A stretch of 64,000 nt of DNA from an uncultured Pseudoteredinibacter sp. (GCF_947502065.1 NZ_CANMYE010000003.1:1-64000), one strand, 5' to 3'. Counted from the stretch's first letter, positions 26,253 to 36,015 are shown. A program made the numbers and translations. The notes: generated from the letters alone by a model not told the origin.

Positions 26253-27125
26253 ATGTCTAGCACACTCAATTCCCCCCAGGTTCGCGGCTTTTTCGACCCA
26301 GATACCTATACCATCAGTTACCTGGTGAAAGACCCTGCAAGCAATGCCTGCGCCATCGTTGATTCAGTGTTGGATTACGATCCAGCCTCTGGCCGTAGCT
26401 CAACTCACAATGCCGATAGTTTAATTGCATTAGTTAAAGCGGAAGGTTTACAACTTGAATGGCTTTTAGAAACACATGTACACGCCGATCATTTATCGGC
26501 TGCGCCTTATCTTCAAAAACAGCTAGGCGGTAAAATCGCTATTGGCGAGCACATTACCCAAGTGCAAAATGTGTTTGGTGATTTATTCAATGCCGAGCCC
26601 GAGTTCAAGCGTGATGGCAAGGAGTTCGACCAGTTGTTTTCTGACGGAGATGAATTCACCATTGGAAAGCTAAACGCAAAAGTTATTCATACCCCAGGTC
26701 ATACACCAGCTTGTGTTAGCTACTTGCTTGCAGATGCACTCTTTGTCGGCGATACACTCTTTATGCCCGATTACGGTACTGCGCGCTGTGACTTCCCAGG
26801 CGGAGATGCTCGCACTCTTTATCAATCCATTCAGAAACTGTTGCAACTCGATGGCAATACCCGCGTATTTCTCTGCCATGATTATCTTCCTGAAGGTCGC
26901 AGTGAATATCAATGGGAAAGCACCATTGCAGCCCAGCGAGACAATATTCACCTGGCCCAACAAAGTGAAGCCGAATTTGTCAGCATGCGCCAAAGCCGCG
27001 ATGCGCAATTGGCGATGCCAAGGTTGATACTACCGTCGGTACAAATCAATATGCGCGCCGGCCATAAACCGCCCCCCGAGAGTAATGGCAAACGCTACCT
27101 CAAAATACCTTTGGATGCTCTATGA
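26253..27125 (+). CDS. Persulfide dioxygenase-like MBL-fold protein
   Basis: A 290-residue protein of the glyoxalase II/ETHE1 group. The metal motif is THVHADH (H75, H77, D79, H80), with later ligands in VIHTPGHTPAC, FVGDTLF and VFLCHDYLPEG. Family members oxidise glutathione persulfide to sulfite. This type (Blh-like) often lies beside a SulP transporter, as here. The N-terminus MSSTLNSPQVRGFFDPDTYT and cytoplasmic character fit. SulP starts 36 bases downstream, so the two genes are an operon. Confidence 0.88.
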   Translation: MSSTLNSPQVRGFFDPDTYTISYLVKDPASNACAIVDSVLDYDPASGRSSTHNADSLIALVKAEGLQLEWLLETHVHADHLSAAPYLQKQLGGKIAIGEHITQVQNVFGDLFNAEPEFKRDGKEFDQLFSDGDEFTIGKLNAKVIHTPGHTPACVSYLLADALFVGDTLFMPDYGTARCDFPGGDARTLYQSIQKLLQLDGNTRVFLCHDYLPEGRSEYQWESTIAAQRDNIHLAQQSEAEFVSMRQSRDAQLAMPRLILPSVQINMRAGHKPPPESNGKRYLKIPLDAL

Positions 27126-27160
27126 AGCAAAACAGCTGTAAACATCAATAGGGCCAACAA

Positions 27161-28891
27161 ATGAACGCTAAATCTTTCTGGCCAAAACTCGTACCTTGGC
27201 GTAAAGACTATCGTAAAGCAGATCTTCCTGCCGATGCCCTTGCGGCCATTATCGTCACAATCTTATTGATCCCGCAAAGTTTGGCCTATGCGATGCTCGC
27301 TGGCTTACCAGCGCAAATGGGCTTATACGCTAGTATTTTACCCTTATTGGCCTATGCTATTTTTGGCAGCAGCCGAGTGTTAGCCGTCGGCCCAGTGGCA
27401 ATTATTTCACTTTTAACGGCCAGTACCATTAGCCAATACGCTGGCGAGCAAGCCATTGCGGCCGCTTTGCTATTAGCGTTTCTGTCTGGTGCAGTATTAC
27501 TCACAATGGGCCTGTTGCGCCTAGGTTGGCTAGCCAGCTTGCTCTCGCAACCGGTAATGTCAGGATTTATAACGGGCTCAGCACTACTGATTGCCATCAG
27601 TCAGTTAAAACATTTTTTAGCTATTCCCGTAAGCGGCCACAATTTACCAGAAATGTTTTCTACATTTTTACAAGCCAGCGATCAATTTAACGGTGTAGCG
27701 CTGCTCGTCGGCCTTTTAAGTTTAGGTTTATTGCTATTGTGCCGCCGATATTTTTCCACATTACTAAAGCACTTCGGGCTATCGACTGACACTGCCAATT
27801 TATTAGGTAAAGCTGGGCCCATTTTAGCGGTAGCACTCGCCATTCTAGGCGTTCAACTGTTTAAGCTTGATCAAGCGGGTCTTTCAATCGTGGGCCAAAT
27901 TCCCGCTGGCTTACCCACGCTACAACTACCTGAAACCAACTGGCCATTGATTCAGGAGCTACTCCCAGCAGCCATAATGATCAGTTTGATAGGCTTTGTT
28001 GAATCGGTTTCTGTCGCTCAATCTTTAGCAGCGAAGCGTCGTCAACGTATTGAAGCCAACCAAGAGTTAATGGGCTTAGGTGCAGCCAATATTGCAGCAG
28101 CCTGCTCAACAGGATACCCAGTTACTGGGGGCTTTGCTCGTTCTGTTGTAAGTTACGAGGCAGGAGCTGTCAGCCCGATGGCAGGCGTTTTTACCGCCTT
28201 CGGCATTGCCATTACCACCTTGTTTTTAACGCCTATTTTCTTTTTTCTGCCCCATGCCACTCTCGCGGCCACTATCATCGTCGCTGTCAGCACCTTGATT
28301 GAATGGCGCTCCATCATAGACACATGGCGTTTTAGCAGGATTGATTTCGCAGCCCTGCTTTGCACTCTGCTATTTGTGTTACTGCAAGGTGTAGAGGCTG
28401 GCATTATGGCCGGTGTTGGAATTTCCCTAGCGTTACATCTTTGGAAGACATCCCGCCCTCACATTGCTGAGGTTGGTTTGGTACCAGGCACCCAGCACTT
28501 TCGCAATAAGGATCGACATAAAGTGATATGCAGCGGCGCTGTATTAAGCGCTCGTGTTGATGAAAGCCTCTACTTCGCCAATATCCGCTACTTAGAGGAT
28601 GCGCTCTATGGAGAAGCCATTAGTCGCGAGGGTATCGAGCATGTGGTACTGATGTGTTCAGCAATAAACAGCATTGACTACTCCGCTTTAGAAGGGCTTG
28701 AATCTTTGAATGAGCGCTTACATCACGCTGGCATTCAGTTTCACTTATCCGAGGTTAAAGGCCCTGTGATGGACCAGCTCAAGCAGTCAAACTTTCTAAG
28801 CGATATCAGCGGCAAGGTGTTCTTAAGTCAGTACCAAGCCTTCAACCAGCTCTGTAATGAACTCGACGCCACACTCACTCCTAGAATATAA
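27161..28891 (+). CDS. SulP-family anion transporter with STAS domain
   Basis: An inner-membrane protein of 576 residues with about 12-14 membrane segments in the first 410 residues and a cytoplasmic STAS domain (about 440-560, SLYFANIRYLEDALYGEA and IEHVVLMCSAINSIDYSALE). The SLC26/SulP signature LLIPQSLAYAMLAGLPAQMG is near residue 35. Carried ions could be sulfate, sulfite or bicarbonate. The link with the upstream persulfide dioxygenase suggests a sulfur oxyanion, but this is inference. Confidence 0.93.
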   Translation: MNAKSFWPKLVPWRKDYRKADLPADALAAIIVTILLIPQSLAYAMLAGLPAQMGLYASILPLLAYAIFGSSRVLAVGPVAIISLLTASTISQYAGEQAIAAALLLAFLSGAVLLTMGLLRLGWLASLLSQPVMSGFITGSALLIAISQLKHFLAIPVSGHNLPEMFSTFLQASDQFNGVALLVGLLSLGLLLLCRRYFSTLLKHFGLSTDTANLLGKAGPILAVALAILGVQLFKLDQAGLSIVGQIPAGLPTLQLPETNWPLIQELLPAAIMISLIGFVESVSVAQSLAAKRRQRIEANQELMGLGAANIAAACSTGYPVTGGFARSVVSYEAGAVSPMAGVFTAFGIAITTLFLTPIFFFLPHATLAATIIVAVSTLIEWRSIIDTWRFSRIDFAALLCTLLFVLLQGVEAGIMAGVGISLALHLWKTSRPHIAEVGLVPGTQHFRNKDRHKVICSGAVLSARVDESLYFANIRYLEDALYGEAISREGIEHVVLMCSAINSIDYSALEGLESLNERLHHAGIQFHLSEVKGPVMDQLKQSNFLSDISGKVFLSQYQAFNQLCNELDATLTPRI

Positions 28892-28995
28892 GCCCGCGCC
28901 AATTGCTCGGCGTAGAGACTTGAGGAACTAATTGCAGAAAAGAAGGCCCAACAACACTATCAATCATAGAGTGATAGTGCCGTGGGTCTGGGTAA

Positions 28996-29778
28996 GTGGA
29001 TTTAGATAAGGATCTTTCAATAGCGATAGATAATCGCCATATAGGTGCTGACCTTGCTAGGCTAGGCTTCACTGTTCCCGAATATTTAGCCACTGCAGAT
29101 CCAGATTTTTGCCCCCCGAAGAATCTCGTATCACCTTGGGATGGCGCCGCACTCGTCAGCAGCCTTGCGGCATTTGTTATTTTTATCAGCCTCGCCTTGT
29201 TGAGCCAGCCAGACTTTGAAACCACTGAAAAACATGCGACATTGAGCGTTAGATTGCAAGAAGCAAAGCCATCCGTCAAAAAGCCCGAGAAAGAAAAAAG
29301 TATAGCAGAGCAAGCATCGGAGGCCATGAGCACTGAGCTCGAAAAGATTCAGGATATTGAATCAGCGCCTTCCATAGAATCTCCTCAACACAAAGAAACC
29401 ACAGAGGAAATTGAATCCAGTGTTAAGGCGACAACTCTTGACTACGATCTTATTCAATCAATTATCAAAGAAGAAGAACTGTATTTTGACGGCAGTATCA
29501 AGCAACATGAGAGCAAAAACACCGAAGCCCATAACACCGTATTCGATAACCGTTTAAGGCAGCAGCTTCACAGCGAGAAGTTGAGAGATTTTAACCGAAG
29601 ACGTCAAAGCATAGACGTTGGCAATTACATCGATCAAAGCGGTGTTGAACATTTTAGCGATGGTAAAGGCAACTGCTTTAAGATTATAGATAATGCCGGA
29701 GAAACCATGTGGGTCAGAAAGGCCTGCCTTAAAATTCAAGAAAGGACCTTTGAGTTCGGCCGTTTAATTACCAAATAA
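28996..29778 (+). CDS. Orphan single-pass membrane protein, TonB-like layout
   Basis: An unrecognised protein of 260 residues. It has a hydrophilic start, one membrane segment (about 50-72, AALVSSLAAFVIFISLALLS), a long Glu/Lys/Ser/Pro-rich linker (about 75-150), and a C-terminal domain ending in a Cys-containing block (GNCFKIIDNAGETMWVRKAC). The layout recalls TonB-like or envelope-spanning proteins, but no TonB C-terminal motif is seen. The start codon is GTG 28996 with a weak upstream site. It lies about 104 bases after the SulP gene and convergent to amtB. Confidence 0.6.
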   Translation: MDLDKDLSIAIDNRHIGADLARLGFTVPEYLATADPDFCPPKNLVSPWDGAALVSSLAAFVIFISLALLSQPDFETTEKHATLSVRLQEAKPSVKKPEKEKSIAEQASEAMSTELEKIQDIESAPSIESPQHKETTEEIESSVKATTLDYDLIQSIIKEEELYFDGSIKQHESKNTEAHNTVFDNRLRQQLHSEKLRDFNRRRQSIDVGNYIDQSGVEHFSDGKGNCFKIIDNAGETMWVRKACLKIQERTFEFGRLITK

Positions 29779-29841
29779 TTTGTTTCGCTATATGGTTTCT
29801 TAATTATTTGGTTACTTATTTAGCTAAGTACGTAGCAATGA

Positions 29842-29866
29842 AGAAAAGCGGGACCATAGGTCCCGC
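29842..29866 (-). terminator. Terminator of amtB
   Basis: On the minus strand GCGGGACC-TAT-GGTCCCGC (perfect 8-base stem) is followed by TTTTCTT, 18 bases after the amtB stop. Confidence 0.93.
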
Positions 29867-29883
29867 CTCGGGCAGGCAAACAA

Positions 29884-31173
29884 TTACAGTTTATATCCCA
29901 TCTCTTCATGCAATACGATGTCTAGACCTTCGACTTCTTCTTCATCGCTCACACGAATACCACCGGTTAGTTTGGATACGATCTTCAACAAAATAAAGCT
30001 AACAACAGCGGTATAGATAAAGGTCGCAGCAACGCCAACAAATTGCACCCAAACTTGGGCCACCATAGTTTCAATACCATCAGCATAACCCCAACCAGAG
30101 AACACTCCGAGTTCTTGTGAAGCAAACACACCGGCCAATAATGTACCAATAATGCCACCTACCCCGTGTACCGGGAAAACATCCAAGGAATCATCAATTA
30201 ACAGCTTACGCTTGATCCATTGAGTAGCGTAAAAACACACGACACCCGCAACTAAACCAATAATAAGCGCACCGCCTGGCCCAACGAAGCCTGACGCCGG
30301 GGTAATGGTACCAAGACCGGCAACCATACCGGTTACAATACCGAGAACACTGGGTTTACCATGGCGCAGCCATTCGATAGTCATCCAAGCTAAGGAGCCA
30401 GCTGCAGCAGAAATGTGAGTTACTAGCATGGCCATCGCTGCATCGCCGTTAGCCGCCAAAGCAGAGCCGCCATTAAAACCAAACCAACCAACCCATAACA
30501 TGCCTGCACCGGTCACTGTCATGGTGAGATTGTGAGGAGGCATTGGCGTACGTGGGTAGCCTCGACGATTACCAATCACCATCGCGGCTACTAAGGCACC
30601 AACACCCGCAGTAACATGTACCACCGTGCCGCCAGCAAAATCTAACAAGCCCATTTGCTGTAGCCAGCCACCACCCCACACCCAGTGACACACAGGTGCA
30701 TAAACAAATATCAACCAAGCCGCACTAAATAGCAGCATCGAAGAAAACTTCATGCGTTCTGCGAAGGCACCCACAATCAATGCTGGCGTAATCACAGCGA
30801 AGGTCATTTGGAAAATAAAGAATAAAGGCTCTGGAATATCACCGCTGAGTGTTTGTGCATTAATGCCATACAAAAACGCTTTACTGAAGTCACCAATCCA
30901 GCTATTTCCCTCTGCAAAGGCGAGACTATAGCCAAACATCAGCCAGAGTATTGACGCAATGCAGGCGATCGCAAAGCACTGCATAAGAACAGACAAAACG
31001 TTTTTACTGCGGACCAAACCCGCGTAAAAAAGAGAAAGCCCTGGCAAAGTCATAAACAACACCAAGGCGGTAGCCGTTAAAATCCAAGCAGTATTCGCGC
31101 CGTTTAAGCCCTCAGCGTATACCGTATTGGGCAAGACTCCCCCGAGTAAAGCCAATGGTAAAAATCGTTTCAT
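29884..31173 (-). CDS. amtB: Ammonium transporter
   Basis: An inner-membrane channel for ammonium uptake, 429 residues. The mature protein starts after a signal-like MKRFLPLALLGGVLPNTVYA. Family markers include FYAGLVRSKNVLSVLMQ, DFAGGTVVHVTAGVGALVAAM, MLWVGWFGFNGGSALAANG and FPVHGVGGIIGTLLAGVFAS. Eleven or so membrane helices are visible. The longest frame starts at 31227; ATG 31173 has GAGAT eight bases upstream and fits the signal peptide. No glnK is adjacent. A sigma-54 promoter and a candidate NtrC site precede it, pointing to control by nitrogen limitation. Confidence 0.96.
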   Translation of the reverse strand: MKRFLPLALLGGVLPNTVYAEGLNGANTAWILTATALVLFMTLPGLSLFYAGLVRSKNVLSVLMQCFAIACIASILWLMFGYSLAFAEGNSWIGDFSKAFLYGINAQTLSGDIPEPLFFIFQMTFAVITPALIVGAFAERMKFSSMLLFSAAWLIFVYAPVCHWVWGGGWLQQMGLLDFAGGTVVHVTAGVGALVAAMVIGNRRGYPRTPMPPHNLTMTVTGAGMLWVGWFGFNGGSALAANGDAAMAMLVTHISAAAGSLAWMTIEWLRHGKPSVLGIVTGMVAGLGTITPASGFVGPGGALIIGLVAGVVCFYATQWIKRKLLIDDSLDVFPVHGVGGIIGTLLAGVFASQELGVFSGWGYADGIETMVAQVWVQFVGVAATFIYTAVVSFILLKIVSKLTGGIRVSDEEEVEGLDIVLHEEMGYKL

Positions 31174-31234
31174 AAAGCACATCTCATTAATTGCTATGGT
31201 TGTTATAGGCCCTAAAAGCCACTTCACAGCTGTA

Positions 31235-31252
31235 TTGCAGAAATCGTGCCTA
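31235..31252 (-). promoter_or_regulatory. Sigma-54 promoter of amtB
   Basis: On the minus strand TAGGCACGATTTCTGCAA carries the essential -24 GG and -12 GC dinucleotides exactly ten bases apart, close to the consensus TGGCAC-N5-TTGCA. It gives a leader of about 50 bases to the amtB ATG at 31173. Confidence 0.82.
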
Positions 31253-31378
31253 CACGACTAAATATTTTGAGATGCCTTGTGATAAAGCATATGCGGGGAG
31301 AGACGCACCAGTGAAGGGAATGATTAGCTTGGAGCAACGCACTAATAGATAGCAAAATAAAGCGAAGATCAGAAGGGC

Positions 31379-31394
31379 TGCACCACAATGATGC
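31379..31394. promoter_or_regulatory. Candidate NtrC site upstream of amtB
   Basis: TGCACCACAATGATGC resembles the dyad-symmetric NtrC boxes (TGCACCA-N3-TGGTGCA) of nitrogen-regulated promoters. It lies about 160 bases upstream of the presumed sigma-54 start site, a normal enhancer distance. Confidence 0.55.
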
Positions 31395-31444
31395 GCCCCA
31401 TAAAATCGCCTTAGAAAATGCCTATATCAGCAATATAGAAAAGA

Positions 31445-32701
31445 TTAACGGCCGAGCTGCTCAGAAAGACGAAAGCGATAATCGAAGGTGACATCTTGAT
31501 CGTTGATCATCAAAGCAAAAGCGCGCCATTTATCATCGTTATCTCGATAAAAACCCGCCAAGCTGCTAATTCGAAGCATGGTGCCTGTCTTTGCACGAAT
31601 ATGCCCCCTAGCGCTTGGCAATAACCAGCGCCATGGGCGTAAGGCTTCAGCAACCGAAAGTAACTGTTTAGTGCTTAAACGGTTTTTGCGCGATAAGCCA
31701 GCACCGTCGTATATTGCAAAGTCCTGCCAGCCAAACCTTTCCCGCAATGTTTTACTCGCGTAATCAATCGCGGCTTGTTCGGAAACCACCCCACCATTCG
31801 CTTCAGCACCTAATAACAAAAACAACTGATTCGTGGTGTAATTGTTGGAGTACTCGAGTAACTGCTCAACGACTCTAGCGATGGTTAAGGAGTTTTTGTG
31901 GGTGTAGATTTTATCGGCAGTTGCCGGTACTACAGCAATTTCTATAGGCAGCTGCCTAGCAAACACTATCTGACTAAAAACTTGTGCAAAATATTGTGCG
32001 GCCTTATCTCGCCCACCGGGCAAGCTCATACGATAGCTCCCTTTTACCCAGCGCCCAAGCTTCTTGGCCATGGGCGTCATTGGTGTTTGGGCCTCACCGG
32101 AATACAAGCCACGGCGATCACGCTTTAAATAAACGGTATTGTAGTTAACACCCAAAGCTGAATTCGCCGCGTCATAAGGGTTATTAGATTTACCACGTCC
32201 GTCCAGGCGAATCTCAGGAAAGAAGCTATGATCAACCGCCAACTTTTTCACTTTACTCAGATCTATTGTTTTATCCAAAGCAAGTGCAACCAACTCAAGC
32301 TCTTCAGAAGTTAAGTTAGGGTCTCCTAAACCTTTCACCCAAAGGGTATCGCCCTCAAGATAAAAGTCCGTGCTAAGGCGATGATCCTCGCCCCAATGAT
32401 CTAAGGCCAAATAGGCAACCAGTAATTTCATGGTAGATGCTGGAATTAGAAGCTTATCGCTACGAATATCGACAGCCCCCTCACCTTTGGCTGTCAACAA
32501 GCTAGCCTCAGGCATCGCCTTAACTTCTTTTAAGTAATCGGCAAGTGGCTTTGCGTATGTATAAGCCGGCATGAGCGTTGCTGCTATGGGAATCAAAATC
32601 AGTTTGTTAAGGATGTCGTGGTTAAGAAAATCGCGCTTAAGAAAACCGCTGCCTATCAATTGGCGCATATAGCTTATGGCTAAAAACACATTTCTGATCA
32701 T
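31445..32701 (-). CDS. dacB: D-alanyl-D-alanine carboxypeptidase/endopeptidase, PBP4 type
   Basis: A periplasmic peptidoglycan-trimming enzyme of the S13 family, 418 residues. The active-site motifs are STMK (S89-K92), SNN in EYSNNYTTNQLF, and KTG in RAKTGTMLRI, in the expected order. There is a hydrophobic N-terminal segment (about 30-48, ending ATLMPAYTYA) after a long basic start, so the true start could be the ATG at codon 12 rather than ATG 32701. The protein is shorter than E. coli PBP4 (477 aa), consistent with a reduced insert domain. It stands alone between amtB and the transglutaminase operon. Confidence 0.9.
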   Translation of the reverse strand: MIRNVFLAISYMRQLIGSGFLKRDFLNHDILNKLILIPIAATLMPAYTYAKPLADYLKEVKAMPEASLLTAKGEGAVDIRSDKLLIPASTMKLLVAYLALDHWGEDHRLSTDFYLEGDTLWVKGLGDPNLTSEELELVALALDKTIDLSKVKKLAVDHSFFPEIRLDGRGKSNNPYDAANSALGVNYNTVYLKRDRRGLYSGEAQTPMTPMAKKLGRWVKGSYRMSLPGGRDKAAQYFAQVFSQIVFARQLPIEIAVVPATADKIYTHKNSLTIARVVEQLLEYSNNYTTNQLFLLLGAEANGGVVSEQAAIDYASKTLRERFGWQDFAIYDGAGLSRKNRLSTKQLLSVAEALRPWRWLLPSARGHIRAKTGTMLRISSLAGFYRDNDDKWRAFALMINDQDVTFDYRFRLSEQLGR

Positions 32702-32895
32702 TATTTCAACTATCTATTCAATACTATAATTATAACAAGCTCAGTGGCTTGCTAAGGCTGCTTGGTACTTGCTAGTTAGAGCGCTCGTACGATGCGCTCC
32801 ATCGCACAAAATTTTCCCGGCAACATTAAGTTAGTGCAGGATTCTGCCATCGAATGCTAGGCAATAAAAGGCATATTATCGCCATTCTTTGAGCT

Positions 32896-34941
32896 CTATA
32901 CTCGGATAGAGTTTCGTAAGCCAGCTAGATCTTTTAGTAGCTGCTGATGCTGATCTGAGCCAATTGGGGTATAGAGTAAAGTATAGGCCATCTTGGTATA
33001 GCGCTCTAACAGGACTTCCAAGTCTGGTCTTTGCCCAGCAATACGCAAAGTGAACTGCTGCGGTGTTTCACCTGGCTCTCTATTCCAACCCACTGCGGCC
33101 AGCTTTTTCTCCAGCTCTAGCCAAGGCACTAATTCAGCCGCAGGTGCTTCTGGACGCGCGCGCCACCATAACCACAAGGCCAGCAACGCCAACATGAACG
33201 TTGAAGCTCCCATTAATGCAGCTACGATACGCCAGTGCTCCTGCCCACCTAACACTTTTTGGAAAAAGATCATTTGCTGATCCTGGTCGTAACTGAGCAC
33301 CCAGCTCTGCCAACTGTAATTTATGGCATCTAATTGCATCTGTAACTGCATCAACAAAGGTGATTGGCGTAACTCTGCAAAACCGTTTTGCTCAATTGAT
33401 GTGCTGCTCTGCTGGATATAATCGCGAAAGCCCAATTCTATTCGTTCAGGAGCAACCGCGCTGGTTGGATCTACCCTAGTCCAACCCTGCTCTGGCAACC
33501 AAACCTCCGCCCAGGCGTGGGCATCTGCTTGGCTTACCAACAAATACTTTTCTTCGTCGTTCCATTGTCCACCCTGATAGCCTATCACCACCCTCGCCGG
33601 AATATCCGCAGCTCGCATTAAGACCACAAATGCACTGGCATAATGCTCGCAATAGCCGCGCTTTCGACTAAAGAGAAAATCATCGACAGGATTTAGCTCA
33701 CTTAATAATGTATCTTGCAAACTATAAGTAAACTCGCGCTGGAATAGCCTCATCGCATTTGCGATCACCTTGCGATCACTATCACCCGCACTGCGCCATT
33801 GTTGAGCCAACGCGGAAGCTCTAGGATTACTGCCCTTTGGTAACAACGTATTTTGATAACGTTCACTCGGCCCCAGGGATTGACTCTGCCTCTTAAACTC
33901 CGGGTAAGAACGAGCCTGATATAAAAATCGCTGTGAAACCGGTCTTTTACTTAAAAACAAATAATCAGGTGTATTCAAAACATCTTTAGCCGTAACACTG
34001 GCGGTAGTTAGAGCAAATAGCCAAGGCTGAAAGCTGGCCTCCATCATGACCTGATAATCAATGTAAGGCGAACTATCTTTTCTGCGATAACTGGCGAAAT
34101 CAACTTGCCAATCATAGTTGAGCTTTTTCTGCTCTTGGGCAATTCTCCTATAGCGTATATTGTCATCGCGATCTTGAAAAGGAAGCTCCCAACGACGGCC
34201 ATCAAAACTGCTCAAGCTTAAGCCCCGCCAGTACAAGCTGCTTTGAACAGGCGCTTTCTTATCCGTAAAATCTACTCGAAAAGCCGGCGAGTAATCTTTG
34301 CTAAGCTGGCTTATATTGCCCGGCTCCATAGAGTCGCTAAAACCGGTTTTAGCGCTTCCATCCGATAAAGGCACGGTCCACAACGAACCAATCCTAGGCA
34401 TGATAAAAAATAACACCAAGGCCAAGGGTATCGCTTGTAAAGTAATCACTGATGATGTTTTGAGACTATGCCAAAAAGAGTGCGTGGCGGTCGCCGTATG
34501 CAAGGCCATAAAGGCAGCCATCAAAAAGGTAAACGAAATTATGGCATACAAAAAAGCAATAATACTGGTAGAAAACAACAATTGCGTAGATGCTACAAAA
34601 AAGCCCAGCAACAATAAAAGCAATACATCTCGCTGTGACTGCAGCTCTAAAAGCTTTAATAAAAACGCCAATAGCAGTAAGGCTACCAGAGGCTCTAAGG
34701 CAAATAATTTGCCATAACTCAACACCAAGGCGGCGACCATACAAAGCGCCAAGGGCACCTTTACCATGACCTTGGGAGCATCAAAAACTCCGCGAACTAC
34801 CTGTATGCGCCAGCCAACACAAAGGGCCCATACCGCCAGCAACCATAGCGGCAAATACTGCATTAAAGGTAAGATAACAGCGGCTTGTGCCAGCAAAAGC
34901 CACCAAAGCGCAGGACGCGGAATCTGATAAATTAAACTCAT
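32896..34941 (-). CDS. TgpA-like transglutaminase membrane protein
   Basis: A 681-residue protein with five to six N-terminal membrane helices (about 10-185), a periplasmic transglutaminase domain with Cys431 in RGYCEHYASAFVVLMR, His475 in QADAHAWAEVW and Asp491 in RVDPTSAV, and a membrane helix near 575-595 followed by a short cytoplasmic tail. This is the TgpA arrangement (Pseudomonas PA2873 family). It ends the operon with DUF58 and MoxR. The start overlaps the DUF58 stop by four bases, so the two are translationally coupled. Confidence 0.92.
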   Translation of the reverse strand: MSLIYQIPRPALWWLLLAQAAVILPLMQYLPLWLLAVWALCVGWRIQVVRGVFDAPKVMVKVPLALCMVAALVLSYGKLFALEPLVALLLLAFLLKLLELQSQRDVLLLLLLGFFVASTQLLFSTSIIAFLYAIISFTFLMAAFMALHTATATHSFWHSLKTSSVITLQAIPLALVLFFIMPRIGSLWTVPLSDGSAKTGFSDSMEPGNISQLSKDYSPAFRVDFTDKKAPVQSSLYWRGLSLSSFDGRRWELPFQDRDDNIRYRRIAQEQKKLNYDWQVDFASYRRKDSSPYIDYQVMMEASFQPWLFALTTASVTAKDVLNTPDYLFLSKRPVSQRFLYQARSYPEFKRQSQSLGPSERYQNTLLPKGSNPRASALAQQWRSAGDSDRKVIANAMRLFQREFTYSLQDTLLSELNPVDDFLFSRKRGYCEHYASAFVVLMRAADIPARVVIGYQGGQWNDEEKYLLVSQADAHAWAEVWLPEQGWTRVDPTSAVAPERIELGFRDYIQQSSTSIEQNGFAELRQSPLLMQLQMQLDAINYSWQSWVLSYDQDQQMIFFQKVLGGQEHWRIVAALMGASTFMLALLALWLWWRARPEAPAAELVPWLELEKKLAAVGWNREPGETPQQFTLRIAGQRPDLEVLLERYTKMAYTLLYTPIGSDQHQQLLKDLAGLRNSIRV

Positions 34942-36011
34942 AACTTGCCTTCCAAGTAGTAATTGCTACTTAGACTCGCTAGTTGATTAGCTTCGAAATT
35001 TGCTAATGCACGTAAACAGTTTAAGCGATGAGACATGCCGATAGCAGGCGCAATTGTTTGCCCCGGTAGTCGCATACCGAATGGCTGACTGCCATCCGCT
35101 AAGATTAACAACCAATCACACAAACGCTGTAAACGTGCTTCACGACCCATTCCCGGCAATGCGTCCCAATCTACCCAAAGCTGTTCATCGGCATAGGATT
35201 GAAAGTCTTTCACGAACATTCCTTTACCCTGGGCGTAATGTTTCCAAGAGACATGCTTTAGAGATTCGCCGTCACGGTAACTATGAAAGCCGCTGAAATC
35301 CTCGGCGCCATCCAATAACACAGGCTCACTGTCACCGCTACCTTCATCACTCGCCGTTGCAGGCAGTGGGCCTGCCTCTATAGGTTTAGGGTAAACCAGC
35401 ACTGAGGTATCAAACTTCAACCAAGCCCAACAACGCAATAAGCCCAAAGGATAGCGACTTTCTACACAGAGCAGTGGCGGTTCGATAATGCCTCGACGTA
35501 CAGCATTAATGCTTAATGAGACGTAGCTAGCATCCGCTTGGTCTACGGTTACGGCTTTAGGATATTGGCCGGCCCAGAATAATCGTACATCGTGGTATTT
35601 TCGTTTTCCTTGGCGGCTTAAACGTAACTCAGCGCCTAACTCATCGCCAGCAAACCCCTCTTGTAACTTGGAGACTTCGATTTTTAAGCCTGCCAAACTG
35701 GCATGTGTATGCAGAATACAACTAATGAGAATACTGGCGAGTAAAAATGCCAGAGCCAAAACTAAATTATTATCGTAGTTGGTACCCAACAACCACATCA
35801 GAAAGATTATCAGTAACAGCGCAAAACCGGCTCCGGTTGGAAAGATAAAAAGGTTATTTCTGTCCAACACAAACGAACTTTGCGCGGGTCGACGTTTCAG
35901 TGCCCAACGCCTAACTCTACGACGCCAAGCCGCTAGCCAGCCCGTTTGAATTGAATCGCGCTTTTGCAACACAGGATTCTTTTTAGTTGTTGCATTAAGG
36001 CTACTAGGCAT
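34938..36011 (-). CDS. DUF58 domain protein
   Basis: A 357-residue protein with two membrane helices near residues 52-72 and 77-97 and a cytoplasmic C-terminal DUF58 domain of von Willebrand A-like type, recognised from GAEDFSGFHSYRDGESLKHV and SWKHYAQGKGMFVKDF. DUF58 proteins are usually encoded between a MoxR ATPase and a TgpA-type transglutaminase, as here. A role in assembly of envelope proteins has been proposed for the family but is not proven. The start is ATG 36011, four bases after the MoxR stop. Confidence 0.92.
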   Translation of the reverse strand: MPSSLNATTKKNPVLQKRDSIQTGWLAAWRRRVRRWALKRRPAQSSFVLDRNNLFIFPTGAGFALLLIIFLMWLLGTNYDNNLVLALAFLLASILISCILHTHASLAGLKIEVSKLQEGFAGDELGAELRLSRQGKRKYHDVRLFWAGQYPKAVTVDQADASYVSLSINAVRRGIIEPPLLCVESRYPLGLLRCWAWLKFDTSVLVYPKPIEAGPLPATASDEGSGDSEPVLLDGAEDFSGFHSYRDGESLKHVSWKHYAQGKGMFVKDFQSYADEQLWVDWDALPGMGREARLQRLCDWLLILADGSQPFGMRLPGQTIAPAIGMSHRLNCLRALANFEANQLASLSSNYYLEGKL

Positions 36012-36015
36012 GGTG

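Noticed and set aside
28881..29333. 150-codon minus-strand ORF
   Set aside because: It runs antisense to the orphan membrane protein gene and shows no domain or start signal.
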